In this document: positions 47,841-55,829 of the stretch, piece by piece | Position numbering within the stretch: the first letter of the stretch is position 1 | Layout of the letters: each line of letters opens with the position of its first letter | Assembly (NCBI RefSeq): GCF_009733815.1 | Contig: NZ_WNXY01000009.1 | Location: 62,001 to 126,000, forward strand | DNA from: Pseudactinotalea suaedae | Lineage (GTDB): Bacteria > Actinomycetota > Actinomycetes > Actinomycetales > Beutenbergiaceae | DNA length: 64,000 nt | Reading direction: 5' to 3' | The notes under the pieces: generated by a model | Databases searched by the model: none | What the model was told of the DNA's origin: nothing | Seen by the model: the letters and a program-made list of their open reading frames with translations, nothing else | Program-made: the position numbers and the translations under genes

Positions 47841-48383
47841 CTACGACGTCTCGGCGCGGCTGCTCGCGGACGACGTGATCCGGCGCGGGGCACTGGTCTG
47901 CATCAGGGCCAGCAGCCGGTCGCGCCCCTCCGGCGTGAGGAAGCTCGGGTTGCCGATCTGCGCAACCCTCAGCACCTCGATCTCGGCGAGGACGGGATCG
48001 GCCTGGCACGCGGCGCGTGACACCGGACTCTCGACGACCGCCAGGGTGAGCTGCGCCACGAGTCCGGCCTTCGGCGCCGCGGCGGCGCCCCGTGTGCTCT
48101 CGGCTGCCTCGTCCGCCACGAGCGGAGGATCCTCGAGAAGGCCCACGGCCCAGAACCCCGAGACCACGGTCCTGCTGCCCCCGCTGATCCAGAGAAACAC
48201 CAGGTCGTCCGGCCTCATCAGATGCGATCGGTAGTTCTGCTGCACGCACCAGCCGGCGATGTCGGTGCCGCCGGCGGCGAGCAGGGCGTCGACGTCGGAG
48301 AGCGCGGGGTTGGCCTTGACCACCCACGCGCCGAACGGTTGCCCGTTGACGCGGCGCGGCTCGCCTCCTGGTGGAAGGGTCAT
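47841..48383 (-). CDS. EVE domain-containing protein
   Basis: This is a 180-residue soluble protein with an EVE/PUA-like domain. GAWVVKANPALSDVDAL, GWCVQQNYRSHLMRPDDLVFLWISGG and SGFWAVGLL form the core used by EVE proteins to recognise modified bases. A C-terminal region with a predicted helical stretch follows (LAEIEVLRVAQIGNPSFLTPEGRDRLL). Such domains often sense modified DNA or RNA, sometimes in restriction or toxin systems. It is convergent with LacI and lies 35 bases after the Gfo/Idh gene, perhaps by read-through only. Confidence 0.8.
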   Translation of the reverse strand: MTLPPGGEPRRVNGQPFGAWVVKANPALSDVDALLAAGGTDIAGWCVQQNYRSHLMRPDDLVFLWISGGSRTVVSGFWAVGLLEDPPLVADEAAESTRGAAAAPKAGLVAQLTLAVVESPVSRAACQADPVLAEIEVLRVAQIGNPSFLTPEGRDRLLALMQTSAPRRITSSASSRAETS

Positions 48384-48418
48384 GAGGGCTTCCTCTCGCG
48401 TCAACAGCTGGGTGCGGT

Positions 48419-49492
48419 TCAGGGGAGCGGGTGGCCGCCGGCCCGGCTCGAGGAGTGCGCGGCCTCGAGGACCGCCATGGTGCGCAGGACGTCGGTGACC
48501 GCGGTCGGCAGGGTCGACGACTCGCCGGTCACGAACCGCTGCAGCGCGCCCATCGAGCCGATGAAGGCGTCGGGGAACCACGAACCCTCGACGTCGATCT
48601 GCTCCCATCCGGAGCCGCGACCGATCTCCAGCACGTCCGGGCCGCCACGGGGATAGTCCAGCAGCAGGCCCAGCTGGGTGCGGATCGCGCCCGTGGTGCC
48701 GTGCCACAGCACCGACGCCTCCTGGTGCTCCGGCCCGAAGGTGTGGTCGTGGTTGGTGCTGATGCTCACCCGCAGCGGGCGGTCGGCGTAGTGCAGCAGG
48801 TAGGCGGTGCGCGTGCTGGCGAGGTCGGGCTTGGCGGGGTGCCCCACCGTCACGGCGCTGACGCCGCTGGGGTCGCCCACGAACGAGCGCACCAGGTCGA
48901 CGTAGTGCACCGAGTGCATCGGCATCTCCATGCGCTCGAGCCCGAACACGCTGGGGAACAGCTCCCACCGCGTCTCGACCCGCACCAGCACCTCGAGGTC
49001 GACCAAGTCGCCGATCGCCCCCTGCGCGATGAGCCGCCGCGCCGCCGCGACGTGCGGCGCGAACCGCAGCTGGGTGTTGACGGCGGCGGTCAACCGCTTC
49101 CGCTCGACGATCCCCGCCAGCTCCTGCGCCTGGGCGTAGCTGTAGCCGAGCGGCTTCTGCAGCAGCACGGCCGCGCCGTCGGGCAGCGCTTGCAGGATCG
49201 GGGCGAAGGCGTCCGGCATCACCGCGACGTCGTAGATCGCCTCGGTCCCGTGCGCGGCCACCGCATCGGCGACGTCCCCGTAGCACCGCTCGACGGCGAA
49301 CGCCGCGGCCAGCTCGGCCGCTCGCCCGGGGTCGCGGTCGACGACCGCCGCGACCGGGAAGCCGGCCTTGGCGTAGGCGGGCAGGTGCGCGTCACGCGCG
49401 ATGCCGCCCGCGCCGACGAGCACGATCGGCTGCGGCGCGGTCGGGAGGTCGGCGAGGTACGCGGGGTCCGGCGTCAGCTCGGGGAACGTCAC
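48419..49492 (-). CDS. Gfo/Idh/MocA family NAD(P)-dependent sugar dehydrogenase
   Basis: This is a 357-residue oxidoreductase with an N-terminal Rossmann domain (IVLVGAGGIARDAHLPAYAKAGF) and the catalytic-domain lysine motif AAVLLQKPLGYSYAQ, equivalent to EKP in the family. MEMPMHSVHYVDLVRSFVG supplies the conserved histidines. The family oxidises sugar hydroxyls, often at C1 to give a lactone. The GTG start overlaps the stop of the fuconolactonase-like gene, so lactone formation followed by hydrolysis by its neighbour is a natural reading. It is the sixth gene of the GH95 operon. Confidence 0.88.
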   Translation of the reverse strand: MTFPELTPDPAYLADLPTAPQPIVLVGAGGIARDAHLPAYAKAGFPVAAVVDRDPGRAAELAAAFAVERCYGDVADAVAAHGTEAIYDVAVMPDAFAPILQALPDGAAVLLQKPLGYSYAQAQELAGIVERKRLTAAVNTQLRFAPHVAAARRLIAQGAIGDLVDLEVLVRVETRWELFPSVFGLERMEMPMHSVHYVDLVRSFVGDPSGVSAVTVGHPAKPDLASTRTAYLLHYADRPLRVSISTNHDHTFGPEHQEASVLWHGTTGAIRTQLGLLLDYPRGGPDVLEIGRGSGWEQIDVEGSWFPDAFIGSMGALQRFVTGESSTLPTAVTDVLRTMAVLEAAHSSSRAGGHPLP

Positions 49493-50334
49493 TCCGCCAG
49501 CCCGTAGATCCGCGTCGCGGTCCCGGACCGCAGCGCCTGGGCCTGCGCGGCCGGCAACGCTGCGACCGCGTCCACGAGCGCGCGCATCGTGGCCTCGGCC
49601 CCGCTGAAGATCGTGCACACCGGCCAGTCGCTCCCCAGCAGCAGGCGGTCGGCACCGAACGCCGCGAGGGCGGCACCCAGCACCGCCTCCATCTGCTCGG
49701 GTGTCACCGCGGCCTCGGCCACGTCCCGGCGGTAGATCCCCGACACCTTCGCCACGACGTTGGGCAGCGCAGCGATCTCGGCGAGCTGGCCCTGCCAACG
49801 GGACCAGTCGTCGTCGGGCAGGCCCACCGGAGCGGTGCCGAGGTGGTCGAGCACGAACGTCAGGTCCGCGTGCTCGCGTGCGAGCGTGACGAGGTTCTCG
49901 AGGTGACGCGGCAGCACGGCCACGTAGTCGAGCGGGACACCCGCGGCCTCGATCAGCCCGATGCTGCGGCGCTCCTCGGCGCCCAGGACCCAGTCGGGGT
50001 CGGGCCGGTCGTGCGTGAGGTTGCGGACGCCGACGAAGCCGGGGTCCTCGGCCAGCGTCGCCAGCTGGGCGGCCACCGTGCCGGGGTCCTCGAGCGGCAG
50101 GTAGACCACGGCGCCGGCGAGCCGGGCGTCGACCGCGACCAGCTCCAGCAGGTAGGCGGTCTCCGCCAGCGTCTCGTCCGCCTGCACCAGCACCGCCCGC
50201 TCCACCCCGAACGGCGTGAGCGCGGCGAAGCCCTGGTCCAACGAGTGGTCCGCCTGCAGCTGCGCAGGTGCGCCGTCGAGCCAGGCGTAGCGGGACCGCG
50301 CGCGGTCCCAGGTGTGCAGATGGGCGTCGATCAC
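49489..50334 (-). CDS. Amidohydrolase-2 family lactonase (L-fuconolactonase-like)
   Basis: This 281-residue TIM-barrel hydrolase is of the COG3618 type. The opening motif MIDAHLHTWDRARSRYAWL with HxH, the mid-barrel FVLDHLGTAP and the late LLLGSDWPVC are standard for L-fucono-1,5-lactonase and related sugar-lactonases. It would open a sugar lactone to the aldonate. It sits between the MaoC gene (three bases) and the Gfo/Idh gene (four-base overlap). A GH95 fucosidase at the head of the operon fits L-fucose or L-galactose as the sugar. Confidence 0.88.
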   Translation of the reverse strand: MIDAHLHTWDRARSRYAWLDGAPAQLQADHSLDQGFAALTPFGVERAVLVQADETLAETAYLLELVAVDARLAGAVVYLPLEDPGTVAAQLATLAEDPGFVGVRNLTHDRPDPDWVLGAEERRSIGLIEAAGVPLDYVAVLPRHLENLVTLAREHADLTFVLDHLGTAPVGLPDDDWSRWQGQLAEIAALPNVVAKVSGIYRRDVAEAAVTPEQMEAVLGAALAAFGADRLLLGSDWPVCTIFSGAEATMRALVDAVAALPAAQAQALRSGTATRIYGLAE

Positions 50335-50337
50335 CGT

Positions 50338-50784
50338 TCAGCTCCGCTTGTTGACCACGTACAGGTGCACCAGCGACAGCACCGTATCGCCGTCCTGGTT
50401 GGTGACCGTCACCCGCTCGTCGACCCGACCCAGCTCGGGTCGGCGCGGGTGGTCGGTGACCTCGATGATCTCGGCCTGCACCGTGATGCTGTCCCCGAGG
50501 AGCACCGGCTTGATGAAACGGATCCGGTCGTAGCCGTAGCTCATCGCCTGCGGGTTGACGTCCCCGGCGGTCATGCCGACCGCGATCGAGACGATCAGCG
50601 TGCCGTGCGCGATGCGGCCGCCCAGCCCTGCCTGGATCGCCCAGCGCTCGTCCATGTGGTGCGGGAAGAAGTCACCGGTCTGCCCCGCGTGCAGCACCAC
50701 GTCGGCCTCGGTGATCTGGCGGCCCAGCGTGGACCGCACCTCACCCACCCGGTAGTCCTCCAGGTAGCGGTCAACGACCTGCAT
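50338..50784 (-). CDS. MaoC family (R)-specific enoyl-CoA hydratase/dehydratase
   Basis: This is a 148-residue hot-dog-fold hydratase. The catalytic segment ADVVLHAGQTGDFFPHHMDERWA with the Asp/His pair and GRIAHGTLIVSIAVGMTAGD are diagnostic. It acts on CoA or ACP thioesters, adding or removing water. Its 5' end overlaps the binding-protein-like gene by fourteen bases. A thioester hydratase beside a CoA-transferase inside a sugar-degradation operon suggests that the sugar acid or one of its products is activated to CoA. Confidence 0.9.
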   Translation of the reverse strand: MQVVDRYLEDYRVGEVRSTLGRQITEADVVLHAGQTGDFFPHHMDERWAIQAGLGGRIAHGTLIVSIAVGMTAGDVNPQAMSYGYDRIRFIKPVLLGDSITVQAEIIEVTDHPRRPELGRVDERVTVTNQDGDTVLSLVHLYVVNKRS

Positions 50785-51886
50785 CTGCTGCTCCCCACGC
50801 TGCGAACAACTGGTCCAGGTCCTCGAGCACCGCAGCTGCCGGCTCCCGCCCGGTCAGCCCGCGGTGCACCCGCTCGCACGCCGCGTCCTGCACGTGCATG
50901 TAGCCCGGGTGCTGCGGCCGCAGGCTCGCGGCGTCGAGCGTGGCGCGGGTGTCGCGGAAGAAGTCGTGCGTGAGGGCGTTGAGCGCGTCGTCCTCCCACG
51001 CCGCCACGTGCCCGGGCTGGCCACCGCCGGTCGCGTAGACACCGGCCTGCACCTCGCCGGTCGCCGCCCAGGTCGCGAACGCGATCGCGTCGTCGCGGTG
51101 CGCGCTTCGCGCCGACACCGACAGCCCGGCGCCGCCCAGCATCGAGCCGCGCGGAACGCCGTCGATCGCGGGGATGTCGGTCCACCGGACCAGGTGCTCG
51201 CGGAACCCGTCGCGTGCGTAGTTGCTGTACCCGTACAGCAGCGGGGCGTAGGCCCACCGGTCCTCGGCCGCCATCGCGTCGGCCACCTGGATCGGGTTCA
51301 TCGCCAGACACTCGGGCGGAACCAGGTCGCGCAGCTGCCCCAGGAGGTCCCACGCCTGCCCGAAGGCCACCGGGTCACCGAAGCCGGAGCGGCCGGCGTC
51401 GGATCCCTGCAGACCGGAGGTGAGCGTGAAGGTCGAGGCGAACGCGTCGATGGGCTTGGAGGGCCAGAGCACGACGCCGGCGCTCGCCAGCTCGAGCACC
51501 TCCTCCCACGTGCGTGGCGGCTCGGGCAGGAGGTCGGGACGGTAGGCCGCCACCTGCGCGGCGGCGTCGATCGCGAGCCCGTACCGGGCGCCCTCCCAGC
51601 GATAGCTGGCGTCGCTGCGCCCGACGAACGCGCTCGGCCCCTCACCCTCGGGCAGCGCGGCCAGCAGCCCGGCGTGGGCGGCGTGCGGGATGTGCGGGTG
51701 GTCGATGACCAGGAGGTCGTAGGTCTCGCACAGCGCCTCCAGTCCCTGGTCGGCGAAGGCCTGGAGCGACCGCGCCTCCCAGGTGATCTCGACGTCGTGC
51801 GTCTGGGCGTAGGCGCGCGAGGCCGCCACCACGCTGTCCCGGCCGCGCTCGTGGTCCCACGTGATGCCGCGGAGCCGGGTGGTCAT
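50771..51886 (-). CDS. Solute-binding-protein-fold protein without signal peptide
   Basis: This 371-residue protein has the overall sequence pattern of family-1 sugar-binding proteins: YDLLVIDHPHIPHAAHAGLL, LLPEPPRTWEEVLELA, DDAIAFATWAATGEV. It begins MTTRLRGITWDHERGRDSVV with no hydrophobic export segment or lipobox, and its ATG is fixed by an ATGA overlap with the CoA-transferase gene. It is therefore expected in the cytoplasm. It could be a sugar-acid-binding chaperone, a regulator or an enzyme on this fold. No transporter gene adjoins it on this strand. Confidence 0.75.
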   Translation of the reverse strand: MTTRLRGITWDHERGRDSVVAASRAYAQTHDVEITWEARSLQAFADQGLEALCETYDLLVIDHPHIPHAAHAGLLAALPEGEGPSAFVGRSDASYRWEGARYGLAIDAAAQVAAYRPDLLPEPPRTWEEVLELASAGVVLWPSKPIDAFASTFTLTSGLQGSDAGRSGFGDPVAFGQAWDLLGQLRDLVPPECLAMNPIQVADAMAAEDRWAYAPLLYGYSNYARDGFREHLVRWTDIPAIDGVPRGSMLGGAGLSVSARSAHRDDAIAFATWAATGEVQAGVYATGGGQPGHVAAWEDDALNALTHDFFRDTRATLDAASLRPQHPGYMHVQDAACERVHRGLTGREPAAAVLEDLDQLFAAWGAADAGR

Positions 51887-53079
51887 GACACGACCTCGGC
51901 GGGCGTGGGAGCCAGCTCGCTCCGGACGGCCTCGGTGTCGGCGCCCAGCGTGGGCGCCGCCCGCCCACCCCACAGCCGCTCGCCGTCGACACGGATCGGC
52001 AGCCGCGTGGTGGTGACGTCGGTCGTCGAGCCGTCGGCCTCGTCGCGTCGCAACGTCTGCACCATGTCGATCGCGCGGAAGCCGTCGTGCTCCACGAGCT
52101 CGTCGATCGTGTGCAGCGGTGCGCACCAGACGTCGGCGGCGTCGAGGACCTCCAGCCACGCCGCGGTGGTGCGGGTCCGCAGCCGCGCGGCGAGCAGCGT
52201 CTCGATGTGGCCGCGCTGCTCCCACCAGGTCTCCGGCTCGGTCATCTCGACCAGCTCGGGGATCTCGAGCAGCCTGCCGAGCTGGGGGACCGGGTTCATC
52301 GCGATCGAGAGGTAGCCGTCCGCGGTGGGGTACACCCCGTACGGGGCGGGCAGGTAGGTGTGGGCGCTGTGCGGACCGCGCGGGCGCGGGGTGATCGCAG
52401 CCGGCTCGGTCAGCCGCACCGAGAGCATCTCGAACTGCAGGTCGAGCATCGCCTCCAGCAGCGAGGTCTCCACCTGGCCGCCGACGCCGGTGCGCGCCCG
52501 CCGCAGCAGCAGTGCCGTGATGCCGTGCGCGAGGTGGCAGGAGGCGAGGTGGTCGGCGATCGAGATGCCGAACGGGCTGGGCTCGGGGTCGGCCTGCAAC
52601 CACGGCAGCCCGGAGATCGACTGCGCGAGCAGGTCCTGCCCCGGTCGGTCGCGCCACGGGCCCTCGTTGCCGTACCCGGTGATCGACCCGTAGACCACGC
52701 CGGGGTTGACCTCCTTGACGGTCTCGTAGTCGAGCCCGAGCCGCGTCATCACACCGGGCCGGAAGTTCTCCACCACGACGTCGGCCTGCTCCACCAGCTG
52801 CCGCACGAACGCGAGCTGCTCGGGGTCCTTGAGGTCGGCCGCGACGCTCTGCTTGCCGCGGTTCATCGCGTGGAACGACACGGTGTCGGTGCCTGCCCGT
52901 GCGCCCGCGAACGCGAGCCCGCGCCCGATGTCCCCAGAACCGGGGCGCTCGATCTTGATGACGCGGGCGCCGAGATCGGCGAGCCGGAGCGCGGCGACAG
53001 GTCCGGCCAGGAACTGGCTGAAGTCGAGGACGAGGAAACCCTCCAGCGGCCGAGGCAGTCCTGGCGAGGGAACGGTCAT
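51883..53079 (-). CDS. CaiB/BaiF-type (class III) CoA-transferase
   Basis: This is a 398-residue family III CoA-transferase. RPLEGFLVLDFSQFLAGPVAALRLADLGARVIKIE opens the first CoA-binding fold. The active-site aspartate lies in PFGISIADHLASCHLAHGI, and LDYETVKEVNPGVVYGSITGYG and YGVYPTADGYLSIAM are characteristic. It transfers CoA between carboxylic acids. Four-base overlaps couple it to the GH95 gene before it and the binding-protein-like gene after it. Class III enzymes usually use succinyl-, acetyl- or formyl-CoA donors; the acceptor here is unknown. Confidence 0.92.
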   Translation of the reverse strand: MTVPSPGLPRPLEGFLVLDFSQFLAGPVAALRLADLGARVIKIERPGSGDIGRGLAFAGARAGTDTVSFHAMNRGKQSVAADLKDPEQLAFVRQLVEQADVVVENFRPGVMTRLGLDYETVKEVNPGVVYGSITGYGNEGPWRDRPGQDLLAQSISGLPWLQADPEPSPFGISIADHLASCHLAHGITALLLRRARTGVGGQVETSLLEAMLDLQFEMLSVRLTEPAAITPRPRGPHSAHTYLPAPYGVYPTADGYLSIAMNPVPQLGRLLEIPELVEMTEPETWWEQRGHIETLLAARLRTRTTAAWLEVLDAADVWCAPLHTIDELVEHDGFRAIDMVQTLRRDEADGSTTDVTTTRLPIRVDGERLWGGRAAPTLGADTEAVRSELAPTPAEVVS

Positions 53080-55571
53080 GACTGCTCCAGGGAGAGGTCG
53101 TGGGCCACCCGGACGGACTGACCGGGGGCGATGTCGAGCACACGCTCGTGAGATCCGTGGACCACGCGCACGGTCCGCGGGACCGGGTGGTCGGACGAGA
53201 TGCGGGCGCCGGTGAGGGCGCCGCCGCGCCACCGCATGTCGACGACCAGGCCGCCGCGGGCACGCAGGCCGCGGACCTCGCCGTCGGGCAGGTCCGGCGG
53301 GAGCGCCGGCAGGAGCTCGAGCACACCGGCGTGCGAGGCGAGCAGTGCCTCGGAGATCGCGGCCACGACGCCGAGGTTGCCGTCGATCTGGAACGGCGGG
53401 TGGGCGGAGAACAGGTTGCGATACAGACCACCCCGCCACCGGCCGCCGGTGGGACCGGGCTCGATCTCGACGCTGCGCCGCACGAACAGGTCCAGCAGTC
53501 GTTGCACACCCTCGGGGTCGCGCAGGCGGGCGCGCATCGCCATCTTCCACGCCAGCGACCACCCGGTCCCCTCGTCGCCGCGCGCGTCGAGGCTGCGCCG
53601 GGCCGCGTCCGCGATGTAGGCCGACGGCGACGCGTCGGTCGGGTGCACACCGACCAGGTGGACGAGGTGCCGGTGTCGCGGGTCGACCATCTCCTCGACG
53701 TCCGCCCACTCCCGCAGCAGGCCGGCGCTGTCCACGCCGATCTGGCGGATGCGCGGCAGCGCCTCGGCGGCCTCCTGGAGCAGCGCCTCGTCCGCGATGC
53801 CGTAGGTCTCCGCGAGCCGCAGCAGCGAGCGGAGCAGACCGCGGCTGAGCTCGAGGTCCATGGTCGAGTCGGCGGCGACCGAGGAGCCCCGTGCGGTTCC
53901 GGCGACCGCGAAGCGGTTCTCGGGGGAGGTCGAGGGTGAGGTGCCGAGCGTGCCGTCGGGGCGGGGCTCGAGCCAGTCGAGCACAAATCTCGCGGCACCG
54001 GCCAGCGTGGGCCAGAACCGTCGGGCGGCCTCCTCGTCGTGGCTGAAGGTGAGCCGGTCGACCATGTGCGAGCTCAGCCACACCCCGGCGAACGGCCAGA
54101 ACGCCCAGGCAGGGTCGTGCGTGCCGTCGCCCATCGGGTCCACGAACGCCCAGATGTCGCTCGCGTGGTGCGCGACCCACCCCTGCGAGCCGTAGACCCG
54201 CTCGGCGGGCTCGGTGCCGCGCTCGGCGAACGCCTCGATCAGGGCGAACAGCGGCTCGAGGCACTCGACCAGACCGGTGGTCTCCGCCAGCCAGTAGTTC
54301 ATCTCGAGGTTGATGTTCATCGTGAAGTCGGAGCTCCAGGGCGGCTGCATCTGCTGGTTCCAGATGCCCTGCAGGTTGGCGGGGGTGCCACCGGGCCTGG
54401 AGCTGGAGATCAGCAGGTAGCGGCCGTACTGGAAGAGCAGCGCGGCGAGCTCGGGGGCAGCGCCGACCCGCGCGGTCTCACCCTGGGCGACGGCCTCGAG
54501 CAACGCGTCGGTGTCGGCCGGGGCGTCCACCGCCGGCTCGGGACGGTTGCCGAGCCGCAGCTCGGCGCGGTCGTAGAGAGCGCGGTGCGCGGCGACGTGC
54601 TCGCGCTCCACCTGCTCGAGCCCGGCCGCCGCCGCCTGCTCGACCAGCTGCCTGGCCGCGGCGAGCGCGGGTCCCGGGTCACCCGAGGGGTCCTGCCCGA
54701 GCCGGGTGAACGTGGTCCGCACCGCCATCACCAGGGTCGCCCCGCCGTCGACCTCGATCACGACGCCGTGGGGCGCTGTGCGGGCGCGGACCTCGCCGCC
54801 CAGCGCGCGCATCACGACCGCCGCCTGCACGCCACGTGGATCCTGCGCCCACCGGATCGGGTCGGGCTCGCGCTGGAAGCCGGGCACCACGTCGTCGGGA
54901 GCACGAAGCACCATCCAGGCCTCGCCGTCCTCGGCACCGGACTGCTCGAGCCGCAGCGGTGAGTCGAGCGTGAACGCGACCGGCTGGCCGCTCGACTCGA
55001 CCTGCACCACCATCACCTGGTGCGGCGCGCTCACGAAGACCCGCTGCGTCACGGTGCCCGCCGGAGCCTCCGCCCTGGTCCAGGCGGTGGCCGCCTGCAG
55101 GTCGAGCCCACGCGCGTGACGTCCCGACGGAGCGGTGACCGTGTCGTTCGCGGGCACGACCTCGGCCTGCGGCGAGGGTTCGTGGACGCGGCCGATCGTG
55201 CGGCGCAGCCGAGCCAGGGGCTGGAACGACTGCGGATAGGAGTGCTGGAGCGCGTGCAACGCCTGCTCGGCGGCGACGTAGTCCCCGGCCGCGACGGCCT
55301 CGCGCGAGGCGGCGATCGCGGCGGCCGCGACCTCGCTGGTGACCGGGTGCGGCTGCGGCCTGCGGGGCGGCCCCGACCAGACCGAGCCGTCGTTGAGCCA
55401 GAGCAGCTCGTCCTCGACGCCGCCGTAGACCATGGCAGCGAGACGGCCGTTGCCGACCGGCAGCGCCTCGACCCACTCGGTCGCGGGGCTCGAGAACTCG
55501 AGCCGGTGAACCGGGTGCGCCACGGGCCTCGCCGGGTTCGGCACCACCTCGGACGAAAGCTCTGACGACAC
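53076..55571 (-). CDS. GH95 family alpha-L-fucosidase/galactosidase-like enzyme
   Basis: This 831-residue enzyme matches GH95: an N-terminal beta domain with TEWVEALPVGNGRLAAMVYGG, then the (alpha/alpha)6 barrel with WNQQMQPPWSSDFTMNINLE (Asn419, Asn421) and the base-bearing PPFQIDGNLG with Asp730. Where characterised members have a Glu in an HLWEHY-like segment, this one has SHMVDRL, so Asp505 may replace the general acid. There is no signal peptide. The GTG start has GGAG seven bases upstream, and a LacI-like AATCGATT lies before it. It heads a six-gene operon. Confidence 0.88.
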   Translation of the reverse strand: MSSELSSEVVPNPARPVAHPVHRLEFSSPATEWVEALPVGNGRLAAMVYGGVEDELLWLNDGSVWSGPPRRPQPHPVTSEVAAAAIAASREAVAAGDYVAAEQALHALQHSYPQSFQPLARLRRTIGRVHEPSPQAEVVPANDTVTAPSGRHARGLDLQAATAWTRAEAPAGTVTQRVFVSAPHQVMVVQVESSGQPVAFTLDSPLRLEQSGAEDGEAWMVLRAPDDVVPGFQREPDPIRWAQDPRGVQAAVVMRALGGEVRARTAPHGVVIEVDGGATLVMAVRTTFTRLGQDPSGDPGPALAAARQLVEQAAAAGLEQVEREHVAAHRALYDRAELRLGNRPEPAVDAPADTDALLEAVAQGETARVGAAPELAALLFQYGRYLLISSSRPGGTPANLQGIWNQQMQPPWSSDFTMNINLEMNYWLAETTGLVECLEPLFALIEAFAERGTEPAERVYGSQGWVAHHASDIWAFVDPMGDGTHDPAWAFWPFAGVWLSSHMVDRLTFSHDEEAARRFWPTLAGAARFVLDWLEPRPDGTLGTSPSTSPENRFAVAGTARGSSVAADSTMDLELSRGLLRSLLRLAETYGIADEALLQEAAEALPRIRQIGVDSAGLLREWADVEEMVDPRHRHLVHLVGVHPTDASPSAYIADAARRSLDARGDEGTGWSLAWKMAMRARLRDPEGVQRLLDLFVRRSVEIEPGPTGGRWRGGLYRNLFSAHPPFQIDGNLGVVAAISEALLASHAGVLELLPALPPDLPDGEVRGLRARGGLVVDMRWRGGALTGARISSDHPVPRTVRVVHGSHERVLDIAPGQSVRVAHDLSLEQS

Positions 55572-55582
55572 TGTCCACTCCG

Positions 55583-55725
55583 GAGAATCGATTTTACTGG
55601 TGGCCCACACGATAGACCGTGTCGACGCGATTCTGGCAACCCCGCCTAAATTCGTTGTCACAGTGCGGACACGGGGGTTGCATGTCGGGCGCTTCCGTGG
55701 CTAGCATCCGGACAAACGATTCACC
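55583..55725. promoter_or_regulatory. Divergent promoter region of GH95 operon and LplB-type importer
   Basis: Two LacI-like dyads are present. AATCGATT (55586-55593) lies just before GH95; GGTGAATCGTTTGT read on the minus strand (55712-55725) lies before the permease gene. A plus-strand promoter TTGCAT (55678)-18 bases-TAGCAT (55702) is followed directly by the second site. On the minus strand TATCGT (55609-55614) is a candidate -10 for the GH95 operon. Confidence 0.6.
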
Positions 55726-55829
55726 TGACGACGAGGTCACAGGTGCGCAGACCGCCCCGCAACGGTGCGCCGCCAGGCCTGAACATCGAGAGGAACCCCC
55801 AGGGTGCAGACACAGGTCTGGGTACACCG

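Noticed and set aside
55743-55829. Extended GTG start for the LplB-type permease
   Set aside because: A GAGG stands before it, but the added codons have weak GC3 and rare AGA/AGG codons; kept only as an alternative.
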